NCBI GenBank assembly: GCA_910579485.1 | Contig: CAJTVO010000077.1 | Coordinates: forward strand, 1 to 16,885 | Reading direction: 5' to 3' | DNA: 16,885 bases | DNA from: an uncultured Oscillospiraceae bacterium | Lineage (GTDB): Bacteria > Bacillota > Clostridia > Oscillospirales > Oscillospiraceae | The notes under the pieces: model-generated | Database searches by the model: none | What the model was told of the DNA's origin: nothing | Seen by the model: only the letters and a program-made list of their open reading frames with translations | Shown: positions 6,376 to 13,214 of the stretch, piece after piece | How the letters are laid out: every line of letters begins with the position of its first letter | Numbering within the stretch: the stretch's first letter is position 1 | Made by a program: the position numbers and the translations under genes

Positions 6376-6787
6376 TTACCCCTTTACGCCGCCGGCTGTT
6401 ACACCGGAGATGATCTTATCCGACAGGAAGACGTAAATGATCACGGTGGGCACAAATACGATAACAACGGACGCAAACATCCCTGCCCAGTCTCCGGAGT
6501 TCATCATAGAGGTCACTGTTTGATAAAGACCAACGCCAATGGGCCGCAGCTCGGACTTGTTGGCGAAGATCAAAGGCATAAAGTATTCGTTCCACTTTCC
6601 GAAAATTGAAGATCGTAACCGTGACCACCGCAGGCTGAGCCAAAGGAAAGATAATGGTCCAGAAGCACTTGACAGGTCCGCACCCATCGATCGCGGCAGC
6701 TTCCTCATAAGTGGTTGATATTCCGTTGAAAAAGGTCATGAGGAAATAGGTGGTATACGGTACGGACTTTGCTGTATCTGCACCATC
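6376..6787 (-). pseudogene. Carbohydrate ABC transporter permease (MalG/UgpE type), C-terminal fragment, frameshifted
   Basis: The minus-strand reading from 6787 gives 'PYTTYFLMTFFNGISTTYEE' followed by 'AAAIDGCGPVKCFWTIIFPL', which is the EAA cytoplasmic loop of binding-protein-dependent sugar permeases. The frame shifts at about 6601 and continues as 'GKWNEYFMPLIFANKSELRP' to the C-terminus 'GVTAGGVKG' and a TAA at 6376. One extra or two missing bases at 6601 explain the shift. The first half of the gene is absent: a stop at 6788-6790 and unrelated AT-rich DNA lie where it should be. It is dead, cut by the DNA to its right. Confidence 0.85.
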
Positions 6788-6862
6788 TTAAAACACAAAA
6801 AACGCATTTTGACAAACTATCATGAAAAATTACTTATTTAGGTGAATCAGCCCGCTGAGATC

Positions 6863-6908
6863 AAAAACCCCGCCGTAATGTGCGAAATGCACCTGCGGCG
6901 GGATTTTT
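6863..6908. terminator. Bidirectional rho-independent terminator
   Basis: The stem cccgccg (6869-6875) pairs with cggcggg (6896-6902), and an inner gtgc/gcac stem (6880-6883 with 6889-6892) caps it. A run of five Ts follows on the plus strand (6904-6908) and five As precede it (6863-6867), so it works both ways. It insulates the cassette to the right from the broken permease side. Confidence 0.85.
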
Positions 6909-6960
6909 GTTTGAACGGCCAAAATCGCTATGTAAGAGTATGGACGGTAGGCCAAATACT

Positions 6961-7006
6961 GCATCGAATTGGTTTGAAACGATTCGATGCGCTTCGAACC
7001 ATTTTT
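6961..7006 (+). promoter_or_regulatory. Two overlapping, mutually exclusive hairpins ahead of the cassette promoter
   Basis: Hairpin A pairs gcatcgaat (6961-6969) with attcgatgc (6982-6990). Hairpin B pairs ggtttgaa (6971-6978) with ttcgaacc (6993-7000, one G-U pair) and is followed by ATTTTTC, like a terminator. The two overlap and cannot form together. They lie just upstream of the -35 box. They may be a second terminator with an anti-terminator, or, as DNA, operator dyads for a cassette regulator. Both readings are inference. Confidence 0.5.
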
Positions 7007-7007
7007 C

Positions 7008-7036
7008 TTTACATTTGTGATTAGAACGCATATAAT
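7008..7036 (+). promoter_or_regulatory. Sigma-A promoter of the ATP-binding/Fic cassette
   Basis: TTTACA (7008-7013), a 17-base spacer and a perfect TATAAT (7031-7036). Start of transcription would be near 7043, about 24 bases before the GTG start at 7067, with GAGGTG at 7054-7059 as ribosome binding site. Confidence 0.85.
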
Positions 7037-7066
7037 AAGGGTATCATCTGAGTGAGGTGACCAGTT

Positions 7067-8359
7067 GTGACAGAAGGAATGACTACGGAATTCAAGAGGG
7101 AGTACACGGAGGATATCAAAAAGATGGTCATCGTTTTTGCCAACACCAGGGGCGGCGAGGTTCTGATTGGTGTGGAGGACAACGACACAGTCATCGGTGT
7201 CCCGGATGTGGACGGGACCATGCTCAAGGTGACCAACGCTCTGCGGGATTCCATCAAACCAGATATCACCATGTTCCTGTTGTGTGAGAAGCGGGAGATG
7301 GAGGGCAAAGATGTTGTGGCGGTCAGCGTCCAGAAAGGTACCGCCTGCCCCTACTACCTCGCGGCCAAGGGACTGCGACCGGAGGGCATCTTTGTCCGGC
7401 AGGGGGCGTCTACTGTCCCGGCCACTGGGAGCGCCATTTTGAAAATGATTAAAGAGACGGACGGCGATGACTACGAGGCGGCCCGCTCTCTGAATCAGGA
7501 GTTGACCTTTCAGGATGCGGAGCGGTTTTTTGCGGAGGAGTATATCACGTTTGAGCAGGAGCAAAAGCGTACCTTAGGACTTGTCAGCGAGGACGGGGTC
7601 TTTACCAACCTGGGTCTGCTTCTTTCCGACCAATGTATGCATACCACAAAGCTGGCGGTTTTCCAGGGCTCCAGCAAGACGGTGTTCAAGGATTGTGTGG
7701 AGTTTTCAGGTTCCCTGTTCAAGCAGATGGAGGAAATCTATGCCTATATTAATCGGTTCAACCGAATTCGCGCCGAATTTCCCAGCCTGAGGCGGGTGGA
7801 TACCCGGGACTATCCGCCGGAAGCTGTGCGGGAGTCGATGCTCAACGCCATCGTTCACCGGGACTACTCCTACAGCGCCTCCACCTTTATTAGTATCTTC
7901 GATGACCGGATTGAATTTGTGACGTTGGGCGGACTGCCCAAGGGCATTGCCATGAGCGATGTAATGATGGGGGTCTCGGTTCCACAGAATCACCGTCTGG
8001 CTAACATTTTTTACCGCCTGCACCTCATTGAGGCATTTGGCACCGGGATACTGAAAATCAAAGAGTGTTATGCCAGCTGTTCCAGTCAACCTGCCATAGA
8101 GGCCTCCGAAAATGCGTTCAAGATCACACTGCCCAATGTGAACTACGAGAAGGAGACATCTGTCCAGAAGAAACCGCTGCCTGAGAAGGAACAGCGTATT
8201 TGGGAGTATATCTCCGCCAAACCGTCCGCTTCGAGAGCCGAGATTGAGGCGGCGACGGGCCTGTCCCAAAGCGTGACCGTTCGAGCACTGAAGAAGCTGT
8301 TGGAGCTGGGATTGATCCAAAAGAGAGGAAACGGAAAAAATACGAAATACTTCCATTGA
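7067..8359 (+). CDS. AlbA_2/Schlafen-type ATP-binding regulator
   Basis: A 430-residue putative transcriptional regulator or nucleic-acid-binding ATPase of the COG2865 type. Residues about 5-130 form an AlbA_2 (Schlafen-like) domain, with 'EFKREYTEDIKKMVIVFANT' and 'GGEVLIGVED' followed by 'IFVRQGASTVPAT'. Residues about 250-355 are a GHKL/HATPase module: N-box 'ESMLNAIVHRDYS' (256-268), 'FDDRIEFVTLGGLPKG' (278-293) and the G2-like 'FGTGILKIKE' (324-333). Residues 375-430 are a winged helix ('EAATGLSQSVTVRALKKLLE'). The start is the GTG at 7067, placed by GAGGTG; an ATG at 7079 is possible but poorly served. The Fic gene begins 18 bases after its stop, so the two are one operon. The gene is intact, unlike its neighbour. 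Confidence 0.88.
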   Translation: MTEGMTTEFKREYTEDIKKMVIVFANTRGGEVLIGVEDNDTVIGVPDVDGTMLKVTNALRDSIKPDITMFLLCEKREMEGKDVVAVSVQKGTACPYYLAAKGLRPEGIFVRQGASTVPATGSAILKMIKETDGDDYEAARSLNQELTFQDAERFFAEEYITFEQEQKRTLGLVSEDGVFTNLGLLLSDQCMHTTKLAVFQGSSKTVFKDCVEFSGSLFKQMEEIYAYINRFNRIRAEFPSLRRVDTRDYPPEAVRESMLNAIVHRDYSYSASTFISIFDDRIEFVTLGGLPKGIAMSDVMMGVSVPQNHRLANIFYRLHLIEAFGTGILKIKECYASCSSQPAIEASENAFKITLPNVNYEKETSVQKKPLPEKEQRIWEYISAKPSASRAEIEAATGLSQSVTVRALKKLLELGLIQKRGNGKNTKYFH

Positions 8360-8377
8360 TGATTGTATGAGGTGCCT

Positions 8378-9357
8378 ATGAAAAATCCACCCTTTGAACT
8401 GACCGGCCAGATTGTTTCCCTTGTGGCGGAGATTGCGGAGCTGGTAGGACGGGTATCTTCCACGGACCGCCTCTCTGTAAACCCGGCTTTGCGCCGGAGC
8501 AACCGGATCAAGACGGTTTACGGCTCATTGGCTATCGAGCAGAACACGCTGACGCTGGATCAGGTTACAGCGGTTCTGGACGGCAAGCGGGTACTGGCTC
8601 CGCCCAAGGACATCGCGGAGGTCCGCAACACTTTTGAGATTTACGACCGGCTGGAGGAGTTGAACCCCTATTCTGTAGATGATCTTTTGACGGCCCACGG
8701 GGTGATGATGCGGGGGCTGGAATCGGAAGCTGGAGCGTTCCGTTCCAAACCGGTGGGCGTGGTCAACCAGGCGGGAGAGATCGTCCACTTCGGGACGCTG
8801 CCCCAATATGTACCGGAAGCGGTCGCAAATCTGCTGGAGTGGGTCAAAAGCAGTAAGCTTCCCATGTTAATCCGGAGCTGTGTATTCCACTACGAGTTTG
8901 AGTTGATTCATCCTTTCGCCAACGGCAACGGGAGGACGGGCCGGCTGTGGCACACGCTGCTGCTTTCCAAATGGAACCCTGTGTTTGCCTGGCTCCCGGT
9001 GGAGTCCATCGTCCATGACCATCAGGAAGGTATTATGAGGCAATCAATACCTCCAATGTCGCTGTGTCCTCTACGGCATTCATCGAATTTATGCTTGCGG
9101 CAACCAAAACATCGCTCATAGAATCAGCAAGCATGAGCGATGGAATGAGTGATGGTTCAAAAGATAAAGCGACGGAGCGCTGGAAGCAGATCCAGCGGTT
9201 TCTGGAGAGCCACGATGTCATTCAAAACGCTGATGTGCGTCAGCTCTGTGGCGTTTCGGCGGCGACGGCTAACCGGATATTGGCCGGGTTTGTGGCAGAG
9301 GGCAGGCTGGTCAAAAGCCGGGTGGGCGGACACTGGGGGTACCGGCGAATGGGCTAG
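8378..9357 (+). pseudogene. Fic-domain protein (AMPylase-type) with a one-base frameshift
   Basis: The gene would encode about 326 residues. The Fic motif HPFANGNGRTGR is complete at 178-189, though the usual Asp/Glu before the GNGR is Asn. The N-terminal inhibitory-helix motif is present as 'SLAIEQN' (50-56), so it looks like a class II self-inhibited Fic. The C-terminus ('ADVRQLCGVSAATANRIL' then 'GHWGYRR') is a winged helix. After 'VESIVHDHQE' (about nt 9030) the frame breaks; one missing base, restoring a codon such as GAG, rejoins 'YYEAINTSNVAVSSTAF' to the tail. Without the repair the product stops at 9121, lacking the last Fic helices and the winged helix. The ATG at 8378 follows TGAGGTG. 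Fic enzymes usually transfer AMP to a target hydroxyl. Either a true lesion or a read error. Confidence 0.85.
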
Positions 9358-9375
9358 AGAAAATGTGAACTATTT

Positions 9376-9527
9376 GTCGATAAGGGCGCGTTTCTGCTGC
9401 CGGGGACGTGGCCCTCCCGGTATTCCTGGGGGGTGCGAACGTCCAGCAGCACCGCGCCGGGGGTTCCGTGATATTACAGAACGCCCGCGTCGATGTCGGG
9501 GCTCTTTAAAAAATCGAAAAATCCCAT
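9376..9527 (-). pseudogene. Rhodanese-like protein, N-terminal fragment
   Basis: The ATG at 9527 follows GGAGGAA and starts 'MGFFDFLKSPDIDAGVL', then a TAA (9474-9476), and the same frame goes on as 'GTPGAVLLDVRTPQEYREGH' and 'VPGSRNAPLST'. This is the first half of a single-domain rhodanese, with 'LLDVRTPQEYREGH' its hallmark. The second half with the active-site Cys loop is missing: the frame meets the end of the Fic gene at about 9376. The gene was cut by insertion of the ATP-binding/Fic cassette, or by a deletion there, and has since acquired a stop. Confidence 0.8.
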
Positions 9528-9567
9528 GGTAAATTCCTCCGTGTCTTTATCAAGTTATCCTGGGTCC

Positions 9568-9608
9568 ATTATACCTGGAAGCGCCGGGGAGTTCTGTGAT
9601 GATATCAC
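9568..9608 (-). promoter_or_regulatory. Probable promoter and palindromic operator of the rhodanese gene
   Basis: On the minus strand a perfect TATAAT (plus 9568-9573) lies about 41 bases upstream of the rhodanese ATG. The -35 position (9591-9596) reads CAGAAC, a poor match, but it abuts a 13-base palindrome gtgatgatatcac (9596-9608). A weak -35 next to a dyad suggests an activator or repressor site. The gene it served is now broken. Confidence 0.4.
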
Positions 9609-10103
9609 TTAACCGAAAAAATTTCATTTCAGCGGGCGGATATTTGAATTATTATCTTGAGATATAATGTATAAAGGGTGGTTTCACCACCGAATGCACT
9701 ACACGGCTGGCGGTTTATTTGTGGCAGAATGACACAGGCTGGAAAGGCGGTGATCGACCAGCAGGAAGGAACCGAAGCGGGAGCGTCTGGGGATGATCTG
9801 GGCGCTCCGTTCTCTTTGCCGGCCTCTGCGAAGAGCGCACTTACTCACCACCGGCCGGGGCCAGCGGTGGTACTGCTTGACGGTAGCCGTGCGCCCTCCG
9901 GGGGCGGCTCCGCCGGGTATATACCGGGGCATTGCTTGCTGCTGCTACTGCGACTGTCAGCATCTGTAAATGAAGGTTGAAATCTGCCAGTATGGGTAGT
10001 ATACTTTGCTCATATCAATTCGACAAAATGTAATTTATCGGTCTAATAAATGTTCAAAACAGGGCGGTGGTGATAAGCGTTGACTATCCCGCCGTCCTGT
10101 CTG
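9609..10103. other. Gene-free stretch, remnant of conjugative-element DNA
   Basis: About 495 bases with no credible gene. It contains a small hairpin ggtggt-ttc-accacc (9677-9691), a GC-rich part with a ggcgg/ccgcc hairpin and a 10-base palindrome ggtatatacc (9916-9925), and an orphan promoter (9977-10005). Its abrupt composition shift at about 9695 and the relaxase tail on its right suggest it came with a mobile element. I cannot tell whether it holds an oriT. Confidence 0.4.
9977..10005 (+). promoter_or_regulatory. Orphan sigma-A-like promoter
   Basis: TTGAAA (9977-9982), exactly 17 bases, TATACT (10000-10005). It points right, but no plus-strand gene follows: it would transcribe antisense through the relaxase remnant towards the hairpin at 10355. 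Probably the promoter of a gene lost when the element decayed. Confidence 0.5.
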
Positions 10104-10277
10104 TTATCGCTCCATATCCTGTTTTCTGTGGGGCTGTTGTTCCCGCTGTTCCTGCCGCAAGATACTGTAAACGCTCTTTCTGATTTTCTCCGCTTCTTTC
10201 ACTTCCTCTTTCAATGCAAGATACCGCTGATCGAGCGTTTTCCTCCCGGCGGTCAGTTTGGTGTATTCTTCTTTCCA
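10104..10277 (-). pseudogene. Conjugative relaxase, C-terminal fragment
   Basis: The minus-strand frame from 10277 to the TAA at 10104-10106 reads 'WKEEYTKLTAGRKTLDQRYL' then 'ALKEEVKEAEKIRKSVYSIL' and 'RQEQREQQPHRKQDMER'. This coiled-coil tail matches the C-terminus of relaxase/mobilisation nucleases of Tn1549-type elements in Clostridia (recalled pattern). Only 57 codons remain; the nicking domain is absent. At 10277 it abuts the transposase fragment in another frame, so the rest was removed by an insertion or deletion. It marks this site as a former home of an integrative conjugative element. Confidence 0.75.
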
Positions 10278-10278
10278 T

Positions 10279-10345
10279 AGTCCATGACCTTCTCTATTTT
10301 TCGCAGCAGATGATCCTGAGGTACCAAAGCTTCTGCATTTGACAG
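10279..10345 (-). mobile_element. IS1182-like transposase, N-terminal fragment
   Basis: Minus-strand codons from 10345 down to 10279 read 'LSNAEALVPQDHLLRKIEKV' and then 'MDY'. 'LVPQDHLLRKI' is a signature of the first residues of IS1182-family transposases. The match stops exactly where the relaxase tail begins, in a different frame. No start codon or terminal inverted repeat of the insertion sequence was identified. The fragment is short (about 23 codons), so the family call rests on one motif. Confidence 0.6.
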
Positions 10346-10354
10346 ACAGGGACC

Positions 10355-10385
10355 GGGCGCTCCTTGAAGGGAGCGCCCAGTTTTG
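10355..10385 (-). terminator. Hairpin downstream of the nucleoside kinase gene
   Basis: gggcgctcc (10355-10363) pairs with ggagcgccc (10370-10378) around a 6-base loop. On the plus strand it is followed by AGTTTTG; on the minus strand, the kinase direction, there is no T run. It may terminate kinase transcription or shield it from the mobile DNA. Confidence 0.5.
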
Positions 10386-10436
10386 GGCGGTGGAAACTTC
10401 TCAGGCTTCCTTATGAAGGGAGGCTTTGGGCCGGCT

Positions 10437-12107
10437 TTACGCGTGATAGCACCCTCCCCCGATGAACTCCCGCGTCAGGGAGGTCTTGGGGATGTCGTCC
10501 GCGGGGATGGGCAGGAAGTAGTTCAGGAATTTCAGCAGGCGCTTGGCCTCAATATACTCCTCGCTGTCCCGGGGGACGCCGAAGAGCAGGGGCTGGACGT
10601 AGGTCTTCAGCAGGGCCGTCTCGTAGATCAGGGCGGAATTGAAGATCATGTCCGCGCTGTCCTGATAGGGGAAGATGTTGTTTTCCTCCCCCCGGCGGAC
10701 GGAGGGCCACATCTTGATGGTGGCCTGGGCGCTGTAGCCCCGGGTACGGGCGTCGCGCTCGATGCGGCGCAGGAGCCGGGCGTCGGTGGAGGGGATACGG
10801 TTGTGGTCATCGATATTCAGGGTGGTCAGGCAGCTGATATATATCTTGTACTTGCTCTCCCGGGGCAGGGCGTGGGTAAACTGGTCGTTCAGACAGTGGA
10901 TGCCCTCGATCACCAGTACGTCCCCCTCTCCCAGGGTGAGGTAGTTCCCATTGTACTCCCGGACGCCCTTTTTGAAATTGTAGTTGGGGATCTCCACCGT
11001 CTCGCCCTTCAGCAGGCGCACCATGTCCGTGTTGAACTGCTCCACGTCCATGGCCCCCAGGCCCTCGAAGTCGTAGTTGCCGTTCTCGTCGCGGGGAGTC
11101 CTGTCCCGGTTGACGAAGTAGTTGTCCGTGGCGATGGCGTGGGGATGCAGGCCGCAGGCCCGGAGCTGGGTGGACAGGCGGTGGGAGAAGGTGGTCTTGC
11201 CCGAGGAGGAGGGGCCCGCGATCATGACGAAGCGGACGTCCTTGCGGGCGGCGATCCCGGCGGCGATGTCACCGATCTTCTTCTCCATCATGGCCTCGTA
11301 AGCCAGGATCAGGGGGGTGGCGCTGCCCTGGGAGACGGCGGCATTCAGGTCCGCCACGTTGGCCACCCCCAGGGACTCCGCGCGGAGGTTGGAGTCGTGG
11401 AGCTCCCGGAAGACCTTCATGGCCGGCTGGAAGTCCCCCAGACGCTCCGGGTCCTTCCGGGTGGGCAGGCGCAGGACAAAGCCGTCCTCGAACTGCTGGA
11501 GGGCGAAGCACTTGACATATCCCGTGTCCGGCACCATGTAGCCGTAGAAATAGTCTACGAAGCCGTCCAGAACGTACACGTTGATGTGGGAATCCGTCCG
11601 GAAGCTGAGGAGCTGGGCCTTGTGGACCAGTCCCTCCCGCTGGAAGAGCTCAATGGCGTCGTCGGTGGACATGGAGCGTTTTTCGATGGGCAGCGCCTGG
11701 GCGGACAGCTCCCGCATCCGCTCCTCGACCCGGTCCAGAAGGGCCTGGTCCAGGGTAAAGTCCCCCTGGGCGCGGATGAACAGGGCGCGGCTGAGGGAGT
11801 GCTCCACGCACACCCGCTCCACCTTCTCCCGGCCCGCCACGTCGTAGAACGCCTTGAGCATCAGGAAGACCGCGCTGCGCTCATAGGTCTGGATGCCGGG
11901 AACGTCCCGGGCGGTGACCATTTTCAGGGTGCAGTCCCGGTCCAGGGTCTTGTGGAGCTCGCAGAGCTTCCCGTCCCGGTTCACCAGCAGGATATCACTG
12001 GGAAACCTCTGCTGGAAGTCCGCCGCCACGGCGCGGCAGGACGTCCCGTAGGGATAGGCGCATTCCTCGCCCTCTACCGTGACCTTCACCATTCTCTTTT
12101 CGTCCAT
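10437..12107 (-). CDS. Nucleoside (uridine) kinase family protein with N-terminal TGS/tRNA-SAD-like domains
   Basis: A 556-residue cytoplasmic protein. Residues 5-65 resemble a TGS-type ubiquitin-like domain ('VKVTVEGEECAYPYGTSCRA'); about 70-260 resemble the threonyl-tRNA synthetase second additional domain, here without the synthetase. Residues 290-500 are a PRK/uridine kinase: Walker A 'GPSSSGKT' (298-305), then 'ATDNYFVNRDRTPRDENGNY' and 'NTDMVRLLKGETVEIPNYNF', and 'VLVIEGIHCLN'. It probably phosphorylates uridine/cytidine or a related nucleoside with ATP. I chose the ATG at 12107: AGGAGG lies 6-7 bases upstream and the protein then has the usual family length. An in-frame ATG at 12320 with its own AGGAGGGG would add 71 residues. 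A good promoter lies between the two starts. Confidence 0.88.
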   Translation of the reverse strand: MDEKRMVKVTVEGEECAYPYGTSCRAVAADFQQRFPSDILLVNRDGKLCELHKTLDRDCTLKMVTARDVPGIQTYERSAVFLMLKAFYDVAGREKVERVCVEHSLSRALFIRAQGDFTLDQALLDRVEERMRELSAQALPIEKRSMSTDDAIELFQREGLVHKAQLLSFRTDSHINVYVLDGFVDYFYGYMVPDTGYVKCFALQQFEDGFVLRLPTRKDPERLGDFQPAMKVFRELHDSNLRAESLGVANVADLNAAVSQGSATPLILAYEAMMEKKIGDIAAGIAARKDVRFVMIAGPSSSGKTTFSHRLSTQLRACGLHPHAIATDNYFVNRDRTPRDENGNYDFEGLGAMDVEQFNTDMVRLLKGETVEIPNYNFKKGVREYNGNYLTLGEGDVLVIEGIHCLNDQFTHALPRESKYKIYISCLTTLNIDDHNRIPSTDARLLRRIERDARTRGYSAQATIKMWPSVRRGEENNIFPYQDSADMIFNSALIYETALLKTYVQPLLFGVPRDSEEYIEAKRLLKFLNYFLPIPADDIPKTSLTREFIGGGCYHA

Positions 12108-12320
12108 ATGACAGCCTCCTATCTGTGATATCCTGGAGATGAGATCATGCTCCTCTTCTATTTTATCAGATATGGAGGAATATTGCAATTCCTTGTTGGA
12201 GAAAATATCAATTTTTCTGCCGTCGGGTCCGGATAGGCTGTGGAAATTATCTAAAAGGTCAAGATGGCTGCTTCTGCTGGAACCTGTGGCACGCGGAAAA
12301 CCTCTTGCGGAGAAGGACAT
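12108..12320 (-). other. Possible in-frame N-terminal extension of the nucleoside kinase
   Basis: The 71 codons before the kinase start are open in frame from an ATG at 12320 that follows a strong AGGAGGGG. The peptide ('MSFSARGFPRATGSSRSSHL' and so on) is Ser-rich and has no domain I recognise. Since the sigma-A promoter at 12160-12188 lies inside it, the kinase is most likely started at 12107; the upstream ATG may be chance, a short upstream frame, or an alternative start from a farther promoter. Confidence 0.3.
12160..12188 (-). promoter_or_regulatory. Sigma-A promoter of the nucleoside kinase gene
   Basis: On the minus strand TTGCAA (plus 12183-12188), a 17-base spacer and TAAAAT (plus 12160-12165). 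Transcription would start near 12153, leaving a leader of about 45 bases with AGGAGG before the ATG at 12107. Confidence 0.75.
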
Positions 12321-12362
12321 GTCCCCTCCTGAAATTTTACCGGCTATACAGAAAAAAAGGTC

Positions 12363-12393
12363 TTGCTCGTGACGCAGGGTAATGAGGTATACT
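12363..12393 (+). promoter_or_regulatory. MerR-type promoter with 19-base spacer and internal operator dyad
   Basis: TTGCTC (12363-12368), a 19-base spacer and TATACT (12388-12393). Between the boxes lies an imperfect palindrome: CTCGTGAC (12366-12373) against GTAATGAG (12379-12386), 6 of 8 bases matching. An over-long spacer with a dyad across it is the hallmark of promoters that MerR-family regulators activate by twisting DNA. The start point near 12400 leaves only about 14 leader bases, nearly all ribosome binding site. Confidence 0.7.
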
Positions 12394-12413
12394 ATCCGCA
12401 GGAGGTGTTGAGC

Positions 12414-13214
12414 GTGGACAGATACAGAGCGATCCCCCGGGGATACATGACCGCAGGCGCGGCTGCGAAGAAAATGGGCGTGACCGTCAGGACCTTACAG
12501 CATTACGACAGGGAAGGACTGCTCCCGCCGTCGGCGATAAGCGAAGGCGGCCGCAGGCTGTATACGGATAAAGACATCATCAAGCTCCACCAGATACTGT
12601 CCCTGAAGCATCTGGGGTTTTCCCTTGACGACATCAAGGATCGATTGATCCCGCTGGATACTCCGGCGGACGTGGCGCGGGCCCTGTCTGAGCAGGCGGC
12701 TGTCGTCCGGGAGAAAATTGCGGATCTGACAGGATCGCTCTCCAGGATCGAGGCGCTGAAAGCCGAGGTGCTGGAAATGCAGTCGGTGGATTTCAAGAAA
12801 TACGCGGACATCATCGTCAATCTGGAAATGAAGAACAGCTTTTACTGGCTCATCAAGTATTTTGACAGCGAAACGTTGGATCACATCCGCGATCGGTTCG
12901 ACAAAGAAAGCGGCGTTGTGTTTATGCAGCGATTCCTGCGCCTGCAAGACGAGGCGATCCAAATGCAGTTGGACGGTATACCGCCGGATGGCCTGCGGGG
13001 ACGGCAGTTTGCAAAAGATTACTGGGCCTTGATCATGGAATTTACCGGCGGGGATACCGGTATGCTTCCGAAACTCATGCAGATGGGACAGGGAGATCAA
13101 TTCGGTCAGGAGTGGACGCAGAAGCAGGCCAAGGCAAACGCCTTTATTGAACCGGCCTTGGGCGCTTATTTCGCAAACGAGGGGATAGACCCCTTTCAGG
13201 AGGAGACGATATGA
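12414..13214 (+). CDS. MerR-family regulator with TipAS-like C-terminal domain
   Basis: 266 residues from a GTG at 12414, chosen because AGGAGGTG (12400-12407) sits 6 bases upstream. The MerR winged helix spans about 11-80 ('AAKKMGVTVRTLQHYDREGL', 'GGRRLYTDKDIIKLHQILSL', 'LGFSLDDIKDRL'), followed by a dimerising coiled coil ('LTGSLSRIEALKAEVLEM'). Residues about 150-260 ('FVMQRFLRLQDEAIQ'-like helices and 'WTQKQAKANAFIEPALGAYF') resemble the TipAS ligand-binding domain that captures hydrophobic peptides and antibiotics. It likely senses a compound and turns on its own operon through the promoter at 12363-12393. Its stop overlaps the ATPase start (ATGA, 13211-13214), so translation is coupled. 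Confidence 0.87.
   Translation: MDRYRAIPRGYMTAGAAAKKMGVTVRTLQHYDREGLLPPSAISEGGRRLYTDKDIIKLHQILSLKHLGFSLDDIKDRLIPLDTPADVARALSEQAAVVREKIADLTGSLSRIEALKAEVLEMQSVDFKKYADIIVNLEMKNSFYWLIKYFDSETLDHIRDRFDKESGVVFMQRFLRLQDEAIQMQLDGIPPDGLRGRQFAKDYWALIMEFTGGDTGMLPKLMQMGQGDQFGQEWTQKQAKANAFIEPALGAYFANEGIDPFQEETI

Noticed and set aside
6961..7000. Possible tRNA T-arm in ggtttgaa...ttcgaacc
   Set aside because: No acceptor stem, anticodon arm or CCA-proximal pairing could be laid out around it.
6785..9380. Terminal inverted repeats flanking the ATPase/Fic cassette
   Set aside because: The best match between the two borders was a six-base TTTGTC with scattered neighbours, no better than chance.
9678..9980. 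100-codon plus-strand frame in the gene-free stretch
   Set aside because: No ribosome site, low-complexity composition (runs of Leu, Gly, Pro), and the minus strand is equally open.
10383..12128. Long plus-strand open frame of 581 codons over the nucleoside kinase
   Set aside because: It lies antisense to a well-supported kinase with a P-loop and has the valine/glycine/leucine-rich composition of a GC-driven mirror frame.
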